From an uncultured Oscillospiraceae bacterium (GTDB lineage: Bacteria > Bacillota > Clostridia > Oscillospirales > Acutalibacteraceae): a stretch of DNA of 64,000 nucleotides. Positions 40,224 to 49,236 of the stretch are shown here, one piece after another. Below the pieces are notes generated by a model. It ran no database searches. It saw only the letters and a list, made by a program, of their open reading frames with translations, and was not told the origin of the DNA. Position 1 is the first letter of the stretch. Each line of letters opens with the position of its first letter. The stretch is taken from positions 1 to 64,000 of the forward strand of contig CASEMN010000003.1 of NCBI GenBank assembly GCA_949289045.1, given 5' to 3'. The position numbers were made by a program, and so were the translations under genes.

Positions 40224-41855
40224 TTGATTACCGGAGCTTTGCTTAAAAGCGCATTTATTTCAGGTGCAAATAACATTAACAACAACCGTCAGGCTGTTGA
40301 CGAACTTAACATTTTCCCCGTTCCCGACGGAGACACGGGAACCAATATGTCAATGACAATAACCAACGCTGCAAAAGCGCTGGCAGTTATCAGCGACGAT
40401 GAACCTGTCGGTTCCGTTGCTGATACAGCCGCTTCTGCCCTTTTAAGAGGTGCAAGAGGTAATTCGGGAGTTATACTTTCCCTTATTTTCAGAGGCTTTT
40501 CAAAAGGGCTTAAAGGACTTCGTGAAGCAGACGGAAAACAGATTTCTGCTGCTTTACAAAGCGGCGTTGATGCTGCCTACAAAGCAGTTATGAAGCCCAC
40601 TGAGGGAACTATCCTTACAGTTATAAGATGTGCCGCACAGGAGGCACAGAAAGCCGCTGCCGAGGATAACGACCCCATCAAGGTATGGGCTGCGGCCTGC
40701 GAAGGTGCACAGGATGCCCTTATGCGTACCCCGGAACAGCTTCCCGTTTTAAAGGCTGCTGGAGTTGTTGACGCAGGTGGTCAGGGTCTTGTGCTGATCC
40801 TTTCGGGAATGCAGAGCGTATTTGAAGACAATACAGTAATTCCCGGTGAAAATCAGGTGATCACCGCTGCTTCACAGCCAAAGAACGTTGTGGCATTTGC
40901 AAGCGATGATATAAAATTCGGATATTGCAGCGAGTTTATCATAAACAAAAATCCCGGCTGCACACTTAATCCCCTCAGACTCAGAGCATATCTTGAGTCA
41001 ATCGGCGACTGCGTTGTAGTTGTTGAGGATGATTCAATAATAAAAGTTCACGTGCACTCAAATGAACCCGGCAACGTAATTCAGGCAGCTTTAAAATATG
41101 GTCCCTTAGTAAATATCAAAATCGATAATATGCGCTATCAGCACCAGAACGCTGCTTTAGGAACCGGCTCTTCTGAACCTGTAAAAGTAGTTCCCGTAAA
41201 ACCCATAGGCTTTGTAGCAGTTGCGGCGGGTAGCGGTCTCGAACAGCTTTTCAGAGATTTAGGTGTTGACGCCGTTGTAAGCGGCGGACAGACCATGAAC
41301 CCCAGCACTGAGGACATATTAAAGGCAATCGAAACCGTTCCGGCAGAGAGCGTTATCGTACTGCCCAACAATAAAAACATAATAATGGCGGCAGAACAAA
41401 CCATTCCCCTTTCAGAAAAGAAAGTAAGTGTTCTTCCCACCCGCACAATTCCCCAGGGAATTACCGCCATGCTTAATTTCGATGATACTTCATCTGCCGA
41501 TGAGAACCTTAACGTTATGGCTAAAGCGGCAGAGAAAGTTTCAACGGGACTTGTCACTTTTGCCGCCCGTGACAGCGAAGTCAACGGTCAGCGCATTCAG
41601 CAGGGACAGATCCTTGGAATGGAAAACGGAAAAATCACCGTTATTGAAAAAGATTACGTAACCGCTGCATTTAAAATTACAAAGCGTATGTATAAACGCA
41701 GTTCATCCATTATCACAGTCATAAAAGGCGACGGAGTTTCTGATGAAGATGCAGATAAGCTTGTACAGCAGCTCAGCGATAAATTTTCGGATGCAGAAGT
41801 TTCCGTTATTGACGGCGGTCAGCCCGTATATTACTTCATAATATCGGTGGAATAA
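40224..41855 (+). CDS. fakA: Fatty acid kinase catalytic subunit FakA/YloV (DAK2 domain)
   Basis: Protein of 543 aa. The N-terminal DAK2 kinase domain (about 1-200) has NNINNNRQAVDELNIFPVPDGDTGTNMSMT, LLRGARGNSGVILS and a GVVDAGGQGL loop. A middle domain and a C-terminal DegV-like region follow. With a FakB fatty-acid-binding partner, not seen here, it phosphorylates exogenous or recycled fatty acids for phospholipid synthesis. The TTG at 40224 has GAGGTG 6 nt upstream and is preferred to a TTG at 40206. It follows yloU by 18 nt. Confidence 0.94.
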   Translation: MITGALLKSAFISGANNINNNRQAVDELNIFPVPDGDTGTNMSMTITNAAKALAVISDDEPVGSVADTAASALLRGARGNSGVILSLIFRGFSKGLKGLREADGKQISAALQSGVDAAYKAVMKPTEGTILTVIRCAAQEAQKAAAEDNDPIKVWAAACEGAQDALMRTPEQLPVLKAAGVVDAGGQGLVLILSGMQSVFEDNTVIPGENQVITAASQPKNVVAFASDDIKFGYCSEFIINKNPGCTLNPLRLRAYLESIGDCVVVVEDDSIIKVHVHSNEPGNVIQAALKYGPLVNIKIDNMRYQHQNAALGTGSSEPVKVVPVKPIGFVAVAAGSGLEQLFRDLGVDAVVSGGQTMNPSTEDILKAIETVPAESVIVLPNNKNIIMAAEQTIPLSEKKVSVLPTRTIPQGITAMLNFDDTSSADENLNVMAKAAEKVSTGLVTFAARDSEVNGQRIQQGQILGMENGKITVIEKDYVTAAFKITKRMYKRSSSIITVIKGDGVSDEDADKLVQQLSDKFSDAEVSVIDGGQPVYYFIISVE

Positions 41856-41883
41856 TTCACCTTTTGTTTTTGGCGGAATTTAA

Positions 41884-43938
41884 ATGGATTCATCAAAGGC
41901 TATAGGCTTTTCAACAGACATAAAATATTTAAAGGGCGTTGGCAGCAAACGTGCCGAGCTTTACCACAAGCTCGGCATAGACACTGTAAGCGCTCTTTTG
42001 CACTTTTATCCGAGAGAATATGAGGACTGGAGCCGTACTGTATCAATCGCCGAAGCTCCCTTTGATGAAAAGTGCTGTATAAAAGCCATTGTTGGTCACG
42101 ACGCTGCGGAGTATCGGATACGAAAAGGCATGACCCTTTATAAAACCAGTGTAACCGATGGTCAAAGCGTTATGAATATAACCATTTTCAACAATAAATA
42201 TGCTGCTGCAAGGCTTAAAACAGGAGAAGAGTTTTTATTTTTCGGCAAAGTAGGCGGCACTTTCTTAAGGCGAGAAATGAATTCTCCCCTTATTGCAAAG
42301 GCGGTTTCCGGAGAAAAAATCCGTCCTATATACCGTCAGACTGAAGGTATCAGCTCCACCCTCACCGAAAAGCTCATGACTCAGGCGGTAAGCTGCATAA
42401 AGGAAACTATGTACGACTTCCTGCCGGAATATATAAGGGAAAAATATGAACTCCTCCCCTATGGCGAAGCTCTTAAAAAGATACATTTCCCATCTTCCTT
42501 TGAGGATGTGGAAAAAGCCCGTAAACGGCTTGTTTTTAATGAGCTTTTCACCTTACAGCTTGGAATGATACGCCTTAAAGGCAGAAACAGACAGCAGACA
42601 TCCTGCAATATAAAAAAGGATTACACTGATGAATTTTTCTCACTTCTTCCCTTTTCTCCCACAGGAGCACAAAAACGTGCCGTAGAGGATGCAGTAAGGG
42701 ATATGTTTTTATCCGTCCCTATGAGCAGGCTTGTTCAGGGCGATGTAGGTTCAGGTAAAACTGCCGTTGCCGCAGCGGTTATCTATACAGCGGCAAAAAA
42801 CTCCCTCCAAAGCTCCATGATGGCTCCAACGGAAATCCTCGCACGTCAGCATTATAAATCCCTCACCGATTTCTTTAAGGGAACAGATGTAAAATGCGGA
42901 CTTTTAACAGGCTCCATGACAAAAAAAGAAAAGGATGAAGTCAAAGCCAAACTCGAAAGCGGAGAAATACAGGTTGTTGTAGGCACTCATGCACTTATCC
43001 AATCTAATGTTAAATTCAAGAATTTAGGACTTGTAATTACCGACGAACAACACCGTTTCGGCGTTGAACAGAGAAGCGCACTGGCGGAAAAGGGAAAGAA
43101 TCCTCATACCCTTGTTATGTCGGCAACACCCATTCCACGTACCCTCGCCCTTATTATTTACGGTGACCTTGATATTTCGATTTTAGACGAGCTTCCGCCG
43201 GGCAGACAGCCTGTTGAGACCTACTGCGTACAGGGAAAGCTCCATAAAAGAGTATATAATTTCATCAAAAAGCAACTTGACGAAGGACGGCAGGCATATG
43301 CTGTGTGTCCCCTTGTTGAAGAAGGTGACACCGACCTTATTTCCGCTGAGGAATACGCTCACAAGCTTTCTGAGGGAGAGTTCAGAGATTACACTGTGGG
43401 ACTTATCCACGGCAAAATGAAGCCCGCTCAGAAAGATGAGGTTATGGAAGCTTTTGCATCGGGTAAAATACAGCTTTTAGTTGCCACAACGGTTATTGAA
43501 GTAGGTGTGGATGTACCCAATGCCGCAGTTATGGTAATTGAAAACGCCGAAAGATTCGGGCTTTCCCAGCTTCATCAGCTACGAGGAAGAATAGGCAGAG
43601 GAAAGCACAAATCCACCTGCATACTGATTTCCGACGCACAGAACCCCGATACAAAAGAACGGCTTAAAGTAATGTGCCAGACCTGTGACGGATTCAAAAT
43701 AGCCGACGAGGATTTGCGTCTGAGAGGTCCCGGTGACTTTTTCGGAAGCCGTCAGCACGGCTTGCCGGGCTTAAAACTCGCCTCAACTTTAACGGATACA
43801 AGTTTTCTTGCCATTACCCGTGACGCCGCTCAGGAAACATGGAAATGGGATCCGCTTCTTGAAAAGCCGGAGCACAGCGGAATAAAAAAGGCTGTGGATG
43901 CTCTGTTTAAGTCAGCAGGAGAAAATATATTTAACTGA
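41884..43938 (+). CDS. recG: ATP-dependent DNA helicase RecG
   Basis: Branched-DNA helicase that reverses stalled forks and processes recombination intermediates, 684 aa. The N-terminal wedge/OB domain has KYLKGVGSKRAELYHKLGI near 13-31 and an OB fold to about 165. The helicase core has the Q-motif TGAQKRAVEDAV, Walker A GDVGSGKT near 285, DEQHRFG near 388, SATPIPRT near 410 and the C-terminal QLRGRIGRG. It is the third gene of yloU-yloV-recG, as in Bacillus. Confidence 0.97.
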   Translation: MDSSKAIGFSTDIKYLKGVGSKRAELYHKLGIDTVSALLHFYPREYEDWSRTVSIAEAPFDEKCCIKAIVGHDAAEYRIRKGMTLYKTSVTDGQSVMNITIFNNKYAAARLKTGEEFLFFGKVGGTFLRREMNSPLIAKAVSGEKIRPIYRQTEGISSTLTEKLMTQAVSCIKETMYDFLPEYIREKYELLPYGEALKKIHFPSSFEDVEKARKRLVFNELFTLQLGMIRLKGRNRQQTSCNIKKDYTDEFFSLLPFSPTGAQKRAVEDAVRDMFLSVPMSRLVQGDVGSGKTAVAAAVIYTAAKNSLQSSMMAPTEILARQHYKSLTDFFKGTDVKCGLLTGSMTKKEKDEVKAKLESGEIQVVVGTHALIQSNVKFKNLGLVITDEQHRFGVEQRSALAEKGKNPHTLVMSATPIPRTLALIIYGDLDISILDELPPGRQPVETYCVQGKLHKRVYNFIKKQLDEGRQAYAVCPLVEEGDTDLISAEEYAHKLSEGEFRDYTVGLIHGKMKPAQKDEVMEAFASGKIQLLVATTVIEVGVDVPNAAVMVIENAERFGLSQLHQLRGRIGRGKHKSTCILISDAQNPDTKERLKVMCQTCDGFKIADEDLRLRGPGDFFGSRQHGLPGLKLASTLTDTSFLAITRDAAQETWKWDPLLEKPEHSGIKKAVDALFKSAGENIFN

Positions 43939-43988
43939 TAAAATTTAAGAAAGGAACAAAGGATTTAACCCTTTGGCACATGATTATT

Positions 43989-44165
43989 ATGGCAATACCA
44001 AATGACCCCGTTATTCTTTTAAGCTATATAAACACTCAGCTCCGTGATTTCTATTCATCCCTTGAAGCCTTCTGTGAAGATAAAGGCGCAGATAAGGGAG
44101 AAATTTTAAAAAAGCTTTCTGCTATCGGATACGAATACAATAAAGAGCTTAACAGCTTTGTATAA
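43989..44165 (+). CDS. DUF4250-family small protein
   Basis: Cytosolic protein of 58-61 aa matching the DUF4250 pattern: IPNDPVILLSYINTQLRDFYSSLEAFCEDKGAD followed by KLSAIGYEYNKELNSF. Likely all-helical with a short UBA-like shape. Two in-frame ATGs (43980 and 43989) are possible; neither has a strong ribosome-binding site, and the second is preferred because the family starts right before IPNDP. Function unknown. Confidence 0.85.
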   Translation: MAIPNDPVILLSYINTQLRDFYSSLEAFCEDKGADKGEILKKLSAIGYEYNKELNSFV

Positions 44166-44195
44166 TAAACTTTATTTCTTTTAGGAGGAACAAAA

Positions 44196-45521
44196 ATGAA
44201 CCCCAATGGCTTTTGCCCCATTTACGCAGAGGAATATTCAGCTCTGCGTACAAACCCGGACAGAGGATTCAGAATGGAAGTCTATATGATGCTGGGAAGT
44301 CATCATGCTGTTTTCGGCGGTGAGGATAAAGACGCCCTTGATTATCTTAAAGAGCAGCGTGAGTTTTACCGTGACGACACTTTTCATCTTGCACAGGTAT
44401 ATGTTTACCTTACTGAATACTGCAAAAAAGACCTTGATGAAAAAGCTTTCAGTCAGCTGGAAGAATATCTCACGGAACTCAAAAAAATGGGAATGAGAGC
44501 TGTTCTCCGCTTCGCCTATGAAAGAGAAATGGACAGAAAAGAAGGCCCGAAAAACTCTATGCTCATAAAGCACACAAAACAGATTAAAAAGTGGCTCAGT
44601 GAACATAAGGAGCTTGTTTCCGAAACTGTCGCTGTCATTCAGGCAGGAATGGTAGGTGCATGGGGCGAATGGCATTCCTCAAAGCACAGACATAATCCCA
44701 AAAAGACTCTGGAAGCTATTTTCGATATGGTTCCCGATTACCTTACCCTGCAAATCCGCACCGAAACACTTATGAGAAAAAACAAAGCACTTTTTGCAGA
44801 TAAGCGTGTAGGACATCACGACGATTTCCTCGTAGGTGAATTTTTCAAATGGAGCTATATGGAAAGCAAGCCCGGCAGCGATAAATACAAAGAGATTATA
44901 GAGAGGGCAGCTCATACATATAACGACGGTGAAATGCCCTGGGGACGTGACAGCACATACAACAAAGGATATATTCACGGAGAAAAAATGCTCTTTATGT
45001 GCAACGAGCAGTCTCTTTCCTCCCTGAGCCTTACACACAACTACAAGGAAGCGGGAGGCCCCTACAATATGGAGCGCTGGAGAGGCGAATACATCACCCC
45101 TGCAGAACTCGACGAAATGGGATGCAGTTATAATCCCAACTATTTCCGTGATAAGGACGGAAATGAATTTGTACGCACTACTTTCGATTTCCTTGCCGAT
45201 CATTTAGGTTATCAGATAAGTGCCGAGGATTTTACTCTTTCAGAAACCGGAACATCAATTACTCTTAAAAACTACGGCTTTGCCCTCCCCTATCACCTTG
45301 ACAAGCTTGTTCTTGTAACCGATAAAGGTGAAATTGCGGCACAGGATTATTCCCCGGAAAAACTCCTCTCAGGTATGGAGAACACATTTACATTCGGAAA
45401 GCTTTCTGAAAATTCCAAAGTTTTAGGTATTAAGCTCTATGAAAGCAGATGTCCCTCTCTTTGCGCCGCCCTCGCTAACGATTTCGATTTTAAAGACGGA
45501 ATTAACTATTTCAAAAACTAA
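44196..45521 (+). CDS. DUF4874/DUF4832 protein, possible glycoside-hydrolase-like
   Basis: Protein of 441 aa. The N-terminal half looks like DUF4874 (ALRTNPDRGFRMEVY near 16-30, then a TIM-barrel-like RAVLRFAYERE and VIQAGMVGAWGEWHSS near 145). The C-terminal half looks like DUF4832, ending in a small beta-sandwich. The Glu in GAWGEWH sits where a TIM-barrel glycosidase would place an acid. There is no signal peptide, unusual for a family often seen in secreted proteins. GGAGG precedes the ATG. Carbohydrate binding or hydrolysis is an inference. Confidence 0.78.
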   Translation: MNPNGFCPIYAEEYSALRTNPDRGFRMEVYMMLGSHHAVFGGEDKDALDYLKEQREFYRDDTFHLAQVYVYLTEYCKKDLDEKAFSQLEEYLTELKKMGMRAVLRFAYEREMDRKEGPKNSMLIKHTKQIKKWLSEHKELVSETVAVIQAGMVGAWGEWHSSKHRHNPKKTLEAIFDMVPDYLTLQIRTETLMRKNKALFADKRVGHHDDFLVGEFFKWSYMESKPGSDKYKEIIERAAHTYNDGEMPWGRDSTYNKGYIHGEKMLFMCNEQSLSSLSLTHNYKEAGGPYNMERWRGEYITPAELDEMGCSYNPNYFRDKDGNEFVRTTFDFLADHLGYQISAEDFTLSETGTSITLKNYGFALPYHLDKLVLVTDKGEIAAQDYSPEKLLSGMENTFTFGKLSENSKVLGIKLYESRCPSLCAALANDFDFKDGINYFKN

Positions 45522-45536
45522 CTATAAAGCGTAAAA

Positions 45537-45565
45537 GCTCCCTGACAGATTAACTGTCAGGGAGC
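45537..45565. terminator. Bidirectional terminator between DUF4874 and alcohol dehydrogenase genes
   Basis: Perfect 12-bp stem GCTCCCTGACAG / CTGTCAGGGAGC with a 5-nt loop, between converging genes. T tracts on both sides are short. Confidence 0.85.
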
Positions 45566-45602
45566 CTATATTTTATGTGTTTACACTATGCTTAAAGGGA
45601 TT

Positions 45603-46775
45603 TTATTTGTATGATTTCTCGTAAATTGCAACGCAGTCATCAACGGAAAGATCGCATCTGTCCATAGTAAACAGTCCGCCCATTGTATACTTTGCGTTCT
45701 CTGCAAGAGTTTTGAACTCTTCGGGCTTAATGCCGTAATCTGACATTTTAAGCTCATCAACTCCGCAGTCCTGCTGAAGCTTTTTCAGTGCAGTTAAGAA
45801 GTCCTCCGGCTTTGAAGCGTCTTCCATACCCATTACCTGAGCCATCTTTACAAAACGCTCATCACATACGTGCTCATTGATAAAATGCTCATAATAGGCA
45901 AGTGAAATCATAATAAGTCCTGCGCCGTGTGGCAATTCCTGATGATATGCACTCATAGCGTGCTCAAGGGAATGTTCGCTTGTGCAGGAACCGGTTACCA
46001 TTGAATATCCTGACATTGTGTTGCCGAAAGCAACGTGCTCTCTCGCTTCAATATCCTTGCCGTCCTTAACGGCTCTTGGAAGATATTTGGCAACGTTTTC
46101 AATAGCTGTAAGAGCTACCATATCGCTTACAAAGCTTGCACAGTTGGCAATATAAGTTTCCGTACTGTGGAAAAGTGCGTCAAAGCCCTGATATGCTGTA
46201 TATTTCGGAGGAACGGTAGTCATAAGCTCCGGGTCAACAATGGCAAGAACAGGGAAAAGCTCCTCCATACCACCGAAACCGATTTTCTCCTTTGTCTCGC
46301 TGTTTGTGACAACGCCGTACTCATCAACCTCGCTGCCGGTACCTGCTGTTGTGGTAATGGCAATAAGGGAAAGAGGGTTATTCACAAGGTCTTTACCCTT
46401 ACCTGTACCGCCTACAACATAATCCCAAAGCGTTCCGTCATTAGTTGCCATTGCAGCCATTGCCTTTGATGCATCCATTACGCTGCCGCCGCCGAGAGCC
46501 ACAATAAAATCACAGCCATTTTCTCTTGCAAAAGCTGCGCCTGCCATTACGGTTGTGTGCAAGGGATTGGGCTCAACCTTATCGAATACGGCAAACTCTG
46601 CTCCGGCTAACTTCAGCTGCTCCTGAGTGCGGTCAAGGTATCCGTTTGCACGGGTTGATTTACCGTTTGAAATTACAATCATCGCTTTTTTGCCGGGCAT
46701 TTTTTCCTTGCTTAAATCATTAAGCTTTCCTACACCAAACAAAAGCTTTGTAGGTACATACATTTTAAAACTCAT
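45603..46775 (-). CDS. Iron-containing alcohol dehydrogenase
   Basis: Group III (Fe-dependent) NAD(P)-alcohol dehydrogenase, 390 aa. The N-terminal nucleotide-binding domain has FDKVEPNP, GGGSVMDASKAMA near 95-107 and TTAGTGSEVDEYGV near 140. The metal site is in the helical C-terminal half: FDALFHSTETYIAN near 200 and the two His of HSLEHAMSAYHQELPHGAG near 260-278. It probably reduces aldehydes or ketones in fermentation. GGGAGG precedes the ATG. Monocistronic; substrate unknown. Confidence 0.94.
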   Translation of the reverse strand: MSFKMYVPTKLLFGVGKLNDLSKEKMPGKKAMIVISNGKSTRANGYLDRTQEQLKLAGAEFAVFDKVEPNPLHTTVMAGAAFARENGCDFIVALGGGSVMDASKAMAAMATNDGTLWDYVVGGTGKGKDLVNNPLSLIAITTTAGTGSEVDEYGVVTNSETKEKIGFGGMEELFPVLAIVDPELMTTVPPKYTAYQGFDALFHSTETYIANCASFVSDMVALTAIENVAKYLPRAVKDGKDIEAREHVAFGNTMSGYSMVTGSCTSEHSLEHAMSAYHQELPHGAGLIMISLAYYEHFINEHVCDERFVKMAQVMGMEDASKPEDFLTALKKLQQDCGVDELKMSDYGIKPEEFKTLAENAKYTMGGLFTMDRCDLSVDDCVAIYEKSYK

Positions 46776-46932
46776 TTTAAAAACCTCCCTTTAGTTTTCA
46801 GGTTCATTTATATTGTACACCCTAAACTTAACTTTACGTCAATAGTCTGTAAAGAAATATTTAATTTAATATAAAAATAAATCTGCCTGCTAAAACTTTA
46901 CATCTCAGCAGACAGTATATATATTTTTTTAT

Positions 46933-47409
46933 TTAATCCATAATAATATCGGCAAATTTTGCTTTTACAGCGCCGACTAAATCTTTCGGTGAAAGCTCTA
47001 CCTGAAAGCCTATCTTTCCGCCGCTTACAATTATTGCTTCACGCTCTGATGCGGTATCACTTATAAAGGTAGGGTAAAGTTTTTTCATTCCTACCGGAGA
47101 GCATCCGCCTCTTATATATCCGGTAACTTTGTTGATATCCTTAACGTGTATCATTTCAACGGACTTTTCCCCCGCCGCTTTTGCTGCCTTTTTAAGGCTC
47201 AGCTCTTTCTCGACGGGAATTACAAAAACATAGTATCCGCCGCTTTTACCAACCGTTACAAGGGTTTTATATACGGCTTCAACATCCTGTCCCAGCTTTT
47301 TGGCTACACTTACGCCGTCAATATTTCCGTCATTTTCATAGGTGTACATTTTATATGGTATCTTGTTTTTTTCAAGAATACGCATTGCGTTGGTTTTTAC
47401 TTCTGCCAT
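46933..47409 (-). CDS. ybaK: Cys-tRNA(Pro)/Cys-tRNA deacylase YbaK/EbsC
   Basis: Free-standing trans-editing domain of 158 aa that hydrolyses Cys-tRNA(Pro) made in error by ProRS. The family pattern is visible: GVSVAKKLGQDVEAVYKTLVTVGK near 33-56, the catalytic-site Lys within it, VIPVEKELSLKKAAKAAGEKSVEMI and GYIRGGCSPVGMKK near 95-110. Monocistronic, downstream of ilvE and separated from it by a terminator. Confidence 0.94.
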   Translation of the reverse strand: MAEVKTNAMRILEKNKIPYKMYTYENDGNIDGVSVAKKLGQDVEAVYKTLVTVGKSGGYYVFVIPVEKELSLKKAAKAAGEKSVEMIHVKDINKVTGYIRGGCSPVGMKKLYPTFISDTASEREAIIVSGGKIGFQVELSPKDLVGAVKAKFADIIMD

Positions 47410-47455
47410 ATACTGCGCCTTACCTTTCTTTAAGGTTCTGATTTTTCGGCTTTAA

Positions 47456-47489
47456 AAAATCCCATATACCTTTTGGTATACGGGATTTT
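47456..47489 (-). terminator. Terminator of ilvE
   Basis: A 15-base stem AAAATCCC-A-TATACC / GGTATA-C-GGGATTTT with one mismatch and a TTTT loop, 16 nt past the ilvE stop. Confidence 0.9.
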
Positions 47490-47505
47490 GATAAAAGCCC
47501 TGTGA

Positions 47506-48576
47506 TTATTTTACCTCAACTGTCCAGCCAAATTCATCAGGAAGCTTGCCCCACTGAATTCCGGTAAGGTTATCGTAAAGCTTTGCGGAAATCTCGCCGA
47601 TTTTGCCGTCATTGATAACCATTACATCGTCGCCCCAGCGAAGCTCGCCGATGGGAGAAATAACAGCTGCTGTACCGCTTCCGAAAGCCTCTTTAAGTCT
47701 GCCCTCTTCAGCAGCCTTTGCAACCTCCTGAATTGAAAGTCTGCGCTCGCTGACCTTCATGCCCCATGAACGGAGAATATCAATACAGGACATACGTGTA
47801 ACACCTGAAAGGATGCTGCCTCTGAGCTCAGGAGTGATAACCTCGTCGTCGATTACAAAGAATACGTTCATTGTGCCGACTTCCTCAATGTACTTACGCT
47901 CAACGCCGTCGAGCCAGAGAACCTGAGTATAGCCTTTCTTTTCAGCCTCAGCCTGAGCCTTAAGAGAAGCAGCGTAGTTACCGCCTGTCTTTGTAAAGCC
48001 CATTCCGCCCTTAACGGCACGGACATATTCATCCTCAACATAAATTTTAACGGGATTAAGTCCCTCGGGATAATATGCGCCGACAGGTGAAAGGATGATT
48101 GCAAAAATAAGATGATGAGCAGGATGTACGCCTACATGAGCGTCAACTGCAAAGATATAAGGTCTGATGTAAAGTGAGGTTCCCTCTTCTGTGGGGATCC
48201 AGTCTTTATCAACAAGAACAAGCTTTTTAATAGCTTCAATTGCAAATTCCTCATCAATGGGAGGAATGCAAAGACGATCGTTTGAAACGTTAAGTCTTGC
48301 CATATTGCGGTCGGGACGGAAAAGAAGGATTCTGCCGTCAGCAGTTCTGTAAGCCTTGAGTCCCTCAAAGACTTCCTGACCGTAGTGGAGACACATAGCT
48401 GCCGGATCAAGGGCAATGGGTCCGTAAGGAACTATTCTCGGGTCATGCCAGCCCTGTCCCTCATCATAATTCATAAGGAACATATGGTCTGTGTAATAAT
48501 TACCGAAGCCAAGCTTGCTTTGATCCTGAGGCTTCTCTTTTGGATTTTTTGTAAGTTCAACTCTGATTTCCTGCAT
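47506..48576 (-). CDS. ilvE: Branched-chain-amino-acid aminotransferase
   Basis: PLP-dependent class IV aminotransferase, 356 aa, performing the last step of Leu, Ile and Val synthesis or the first of their breakdown. It is the longer eukaryotic-like BCAT form. Motifs: LHYGQEVFEGLKAYRT near 63-78, the RPDRNMARLNVSNDRL region, the PLP-lysine segment GGNYAASLKAQAEA near 200, and EEVGTMNVFFV near 235. AGAGGTG precedes the ATG. Alone in the window; no other ilv or leu genes are near. Confidence 0.96.
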   Translation of the reverse strand: MQEIRVELTKNPKEKPQDQSKLGFGNYYTDHMFLMNYDEGQGWHDPRIVPYGPIALDPAAMCLHYGQEVFEGLKAYRTADGRILLFRPDRNMARLNVSNDRLCIPPIDEEFAIEAIKKLVLVDKDWIPTEEGTSLYIRPYIFAVDAHVGVHPAHHLIFAIILSPVGAYYPEGLNPVKIYVEDEYVRAVKGGMGFTKTGGNYAASLKAQAEAEKKGYTQVLWLDGVERKYIEEVGTMNVFFVIDDEVITPELRGSILSGVTRMSCIDILRSWGMKVSERRLSIQEVAKAAEEGRLKEAFGSGTAAVISPIGELRWGDDVMVINDGKIGEISAKLYDNLTGIQWGKLPDEFGWTVEVK

Positions 48577-48759
48577 AAATGAACACCTCTGAAAAATTAT
48601 GCCATATATGGCTTATGCTTTTAATTATATCACCACACATTGTTTTTGCAATAAAAAAATAGAGCCTTGCAGAATATTTTTTAAAATTTTCTCATTTACC
48701 GGCGTCTTTTTTTATGTTACTATATTTCCCGTAAAATATGGAGCTTAGGAGGAATTTTT

Positions 48760-49185
48760 TTGAATACTGTTTGGTACGCTCCGGGAGAGGACTATCCCCT
48801 TTCAAGAGAGATAAGAGAAGAAGTTTTCGTAAAGGAACAGGAATATCCCATAGAACTGGAATTTGACGAAGCCGACGAAAACTGTTGGCATCTTGTGCTG
48901 ACGGATAACGAAAAGGCCATTGCAACGGCAAGGCTTCTTAAACTCAGCGAAGGAGTTTTTAAGCCCGGCAGAATAGCTGTATTAAAGGAATACCGCGGAA
49001 AAAATATCGGCGCTGAGCTTCTCACTCTGATTATAGAAAAAGCAAAAGAAATGGGAGCAAAGGAGCTCCACATAGGAGCCCAGACTTATGCAGTCGGATT
49101 TTACGAAAAATTCGGATTCAAGACAACCGGCGAGGAATATATGGACGAGCATATTCCTCATATTGATATGATTGCTTATCTGTAA
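48760..49185 (+). CDS. GNAT-family N-acetyltransferase (ElaA/YjcF-like)
   Basis: Acetyl-CoA-dependent acetyltransferase of 141 aa. The N-terminal IREEVFVKEQEYPIELEFDEAD is typical of the YjcF/ElaA subgroup. The acetyl-CoA loop is LKEYRGKNIGAELL near 74-87 (R/Q-x-x-G-x-G/A type), and VGFYEKFGF is near the end. It starts with TTG at 48760 behind AGGAGG. Substrate unknown. Confidence 0.87.
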   Translation: MNTVWYAPGEDYPLSREIREEVFVKEQEYPIELEFDEADENCWHLVLTDNEKAIATARLLKLSEGVFKPGRIAVLKEYRGKNIGAELLTLIIEKAKEMGAKELHIGAQTYAVGFYEKFGFKTTGEEYMDEHIPHIDMIAYL

Positions 49186-49196
49186 TATATTTATTG

Positions 49197-49235
49197 AAAA
49201 TCACCTGAAGCTTTATTCTTCAGGTGATTTTCTTT
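49197..49235. terminator. Bidirectional terminator between the acetyltransferase and GH95-like genes
   Basis: Perfect 14-bp stem AAAATCACCTGAAG / CTTCAGGTGATTTT with a 7-nt loop, then TCTTTTTT. Confidence 0.95.
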
Positions 49236-49236
49236 T

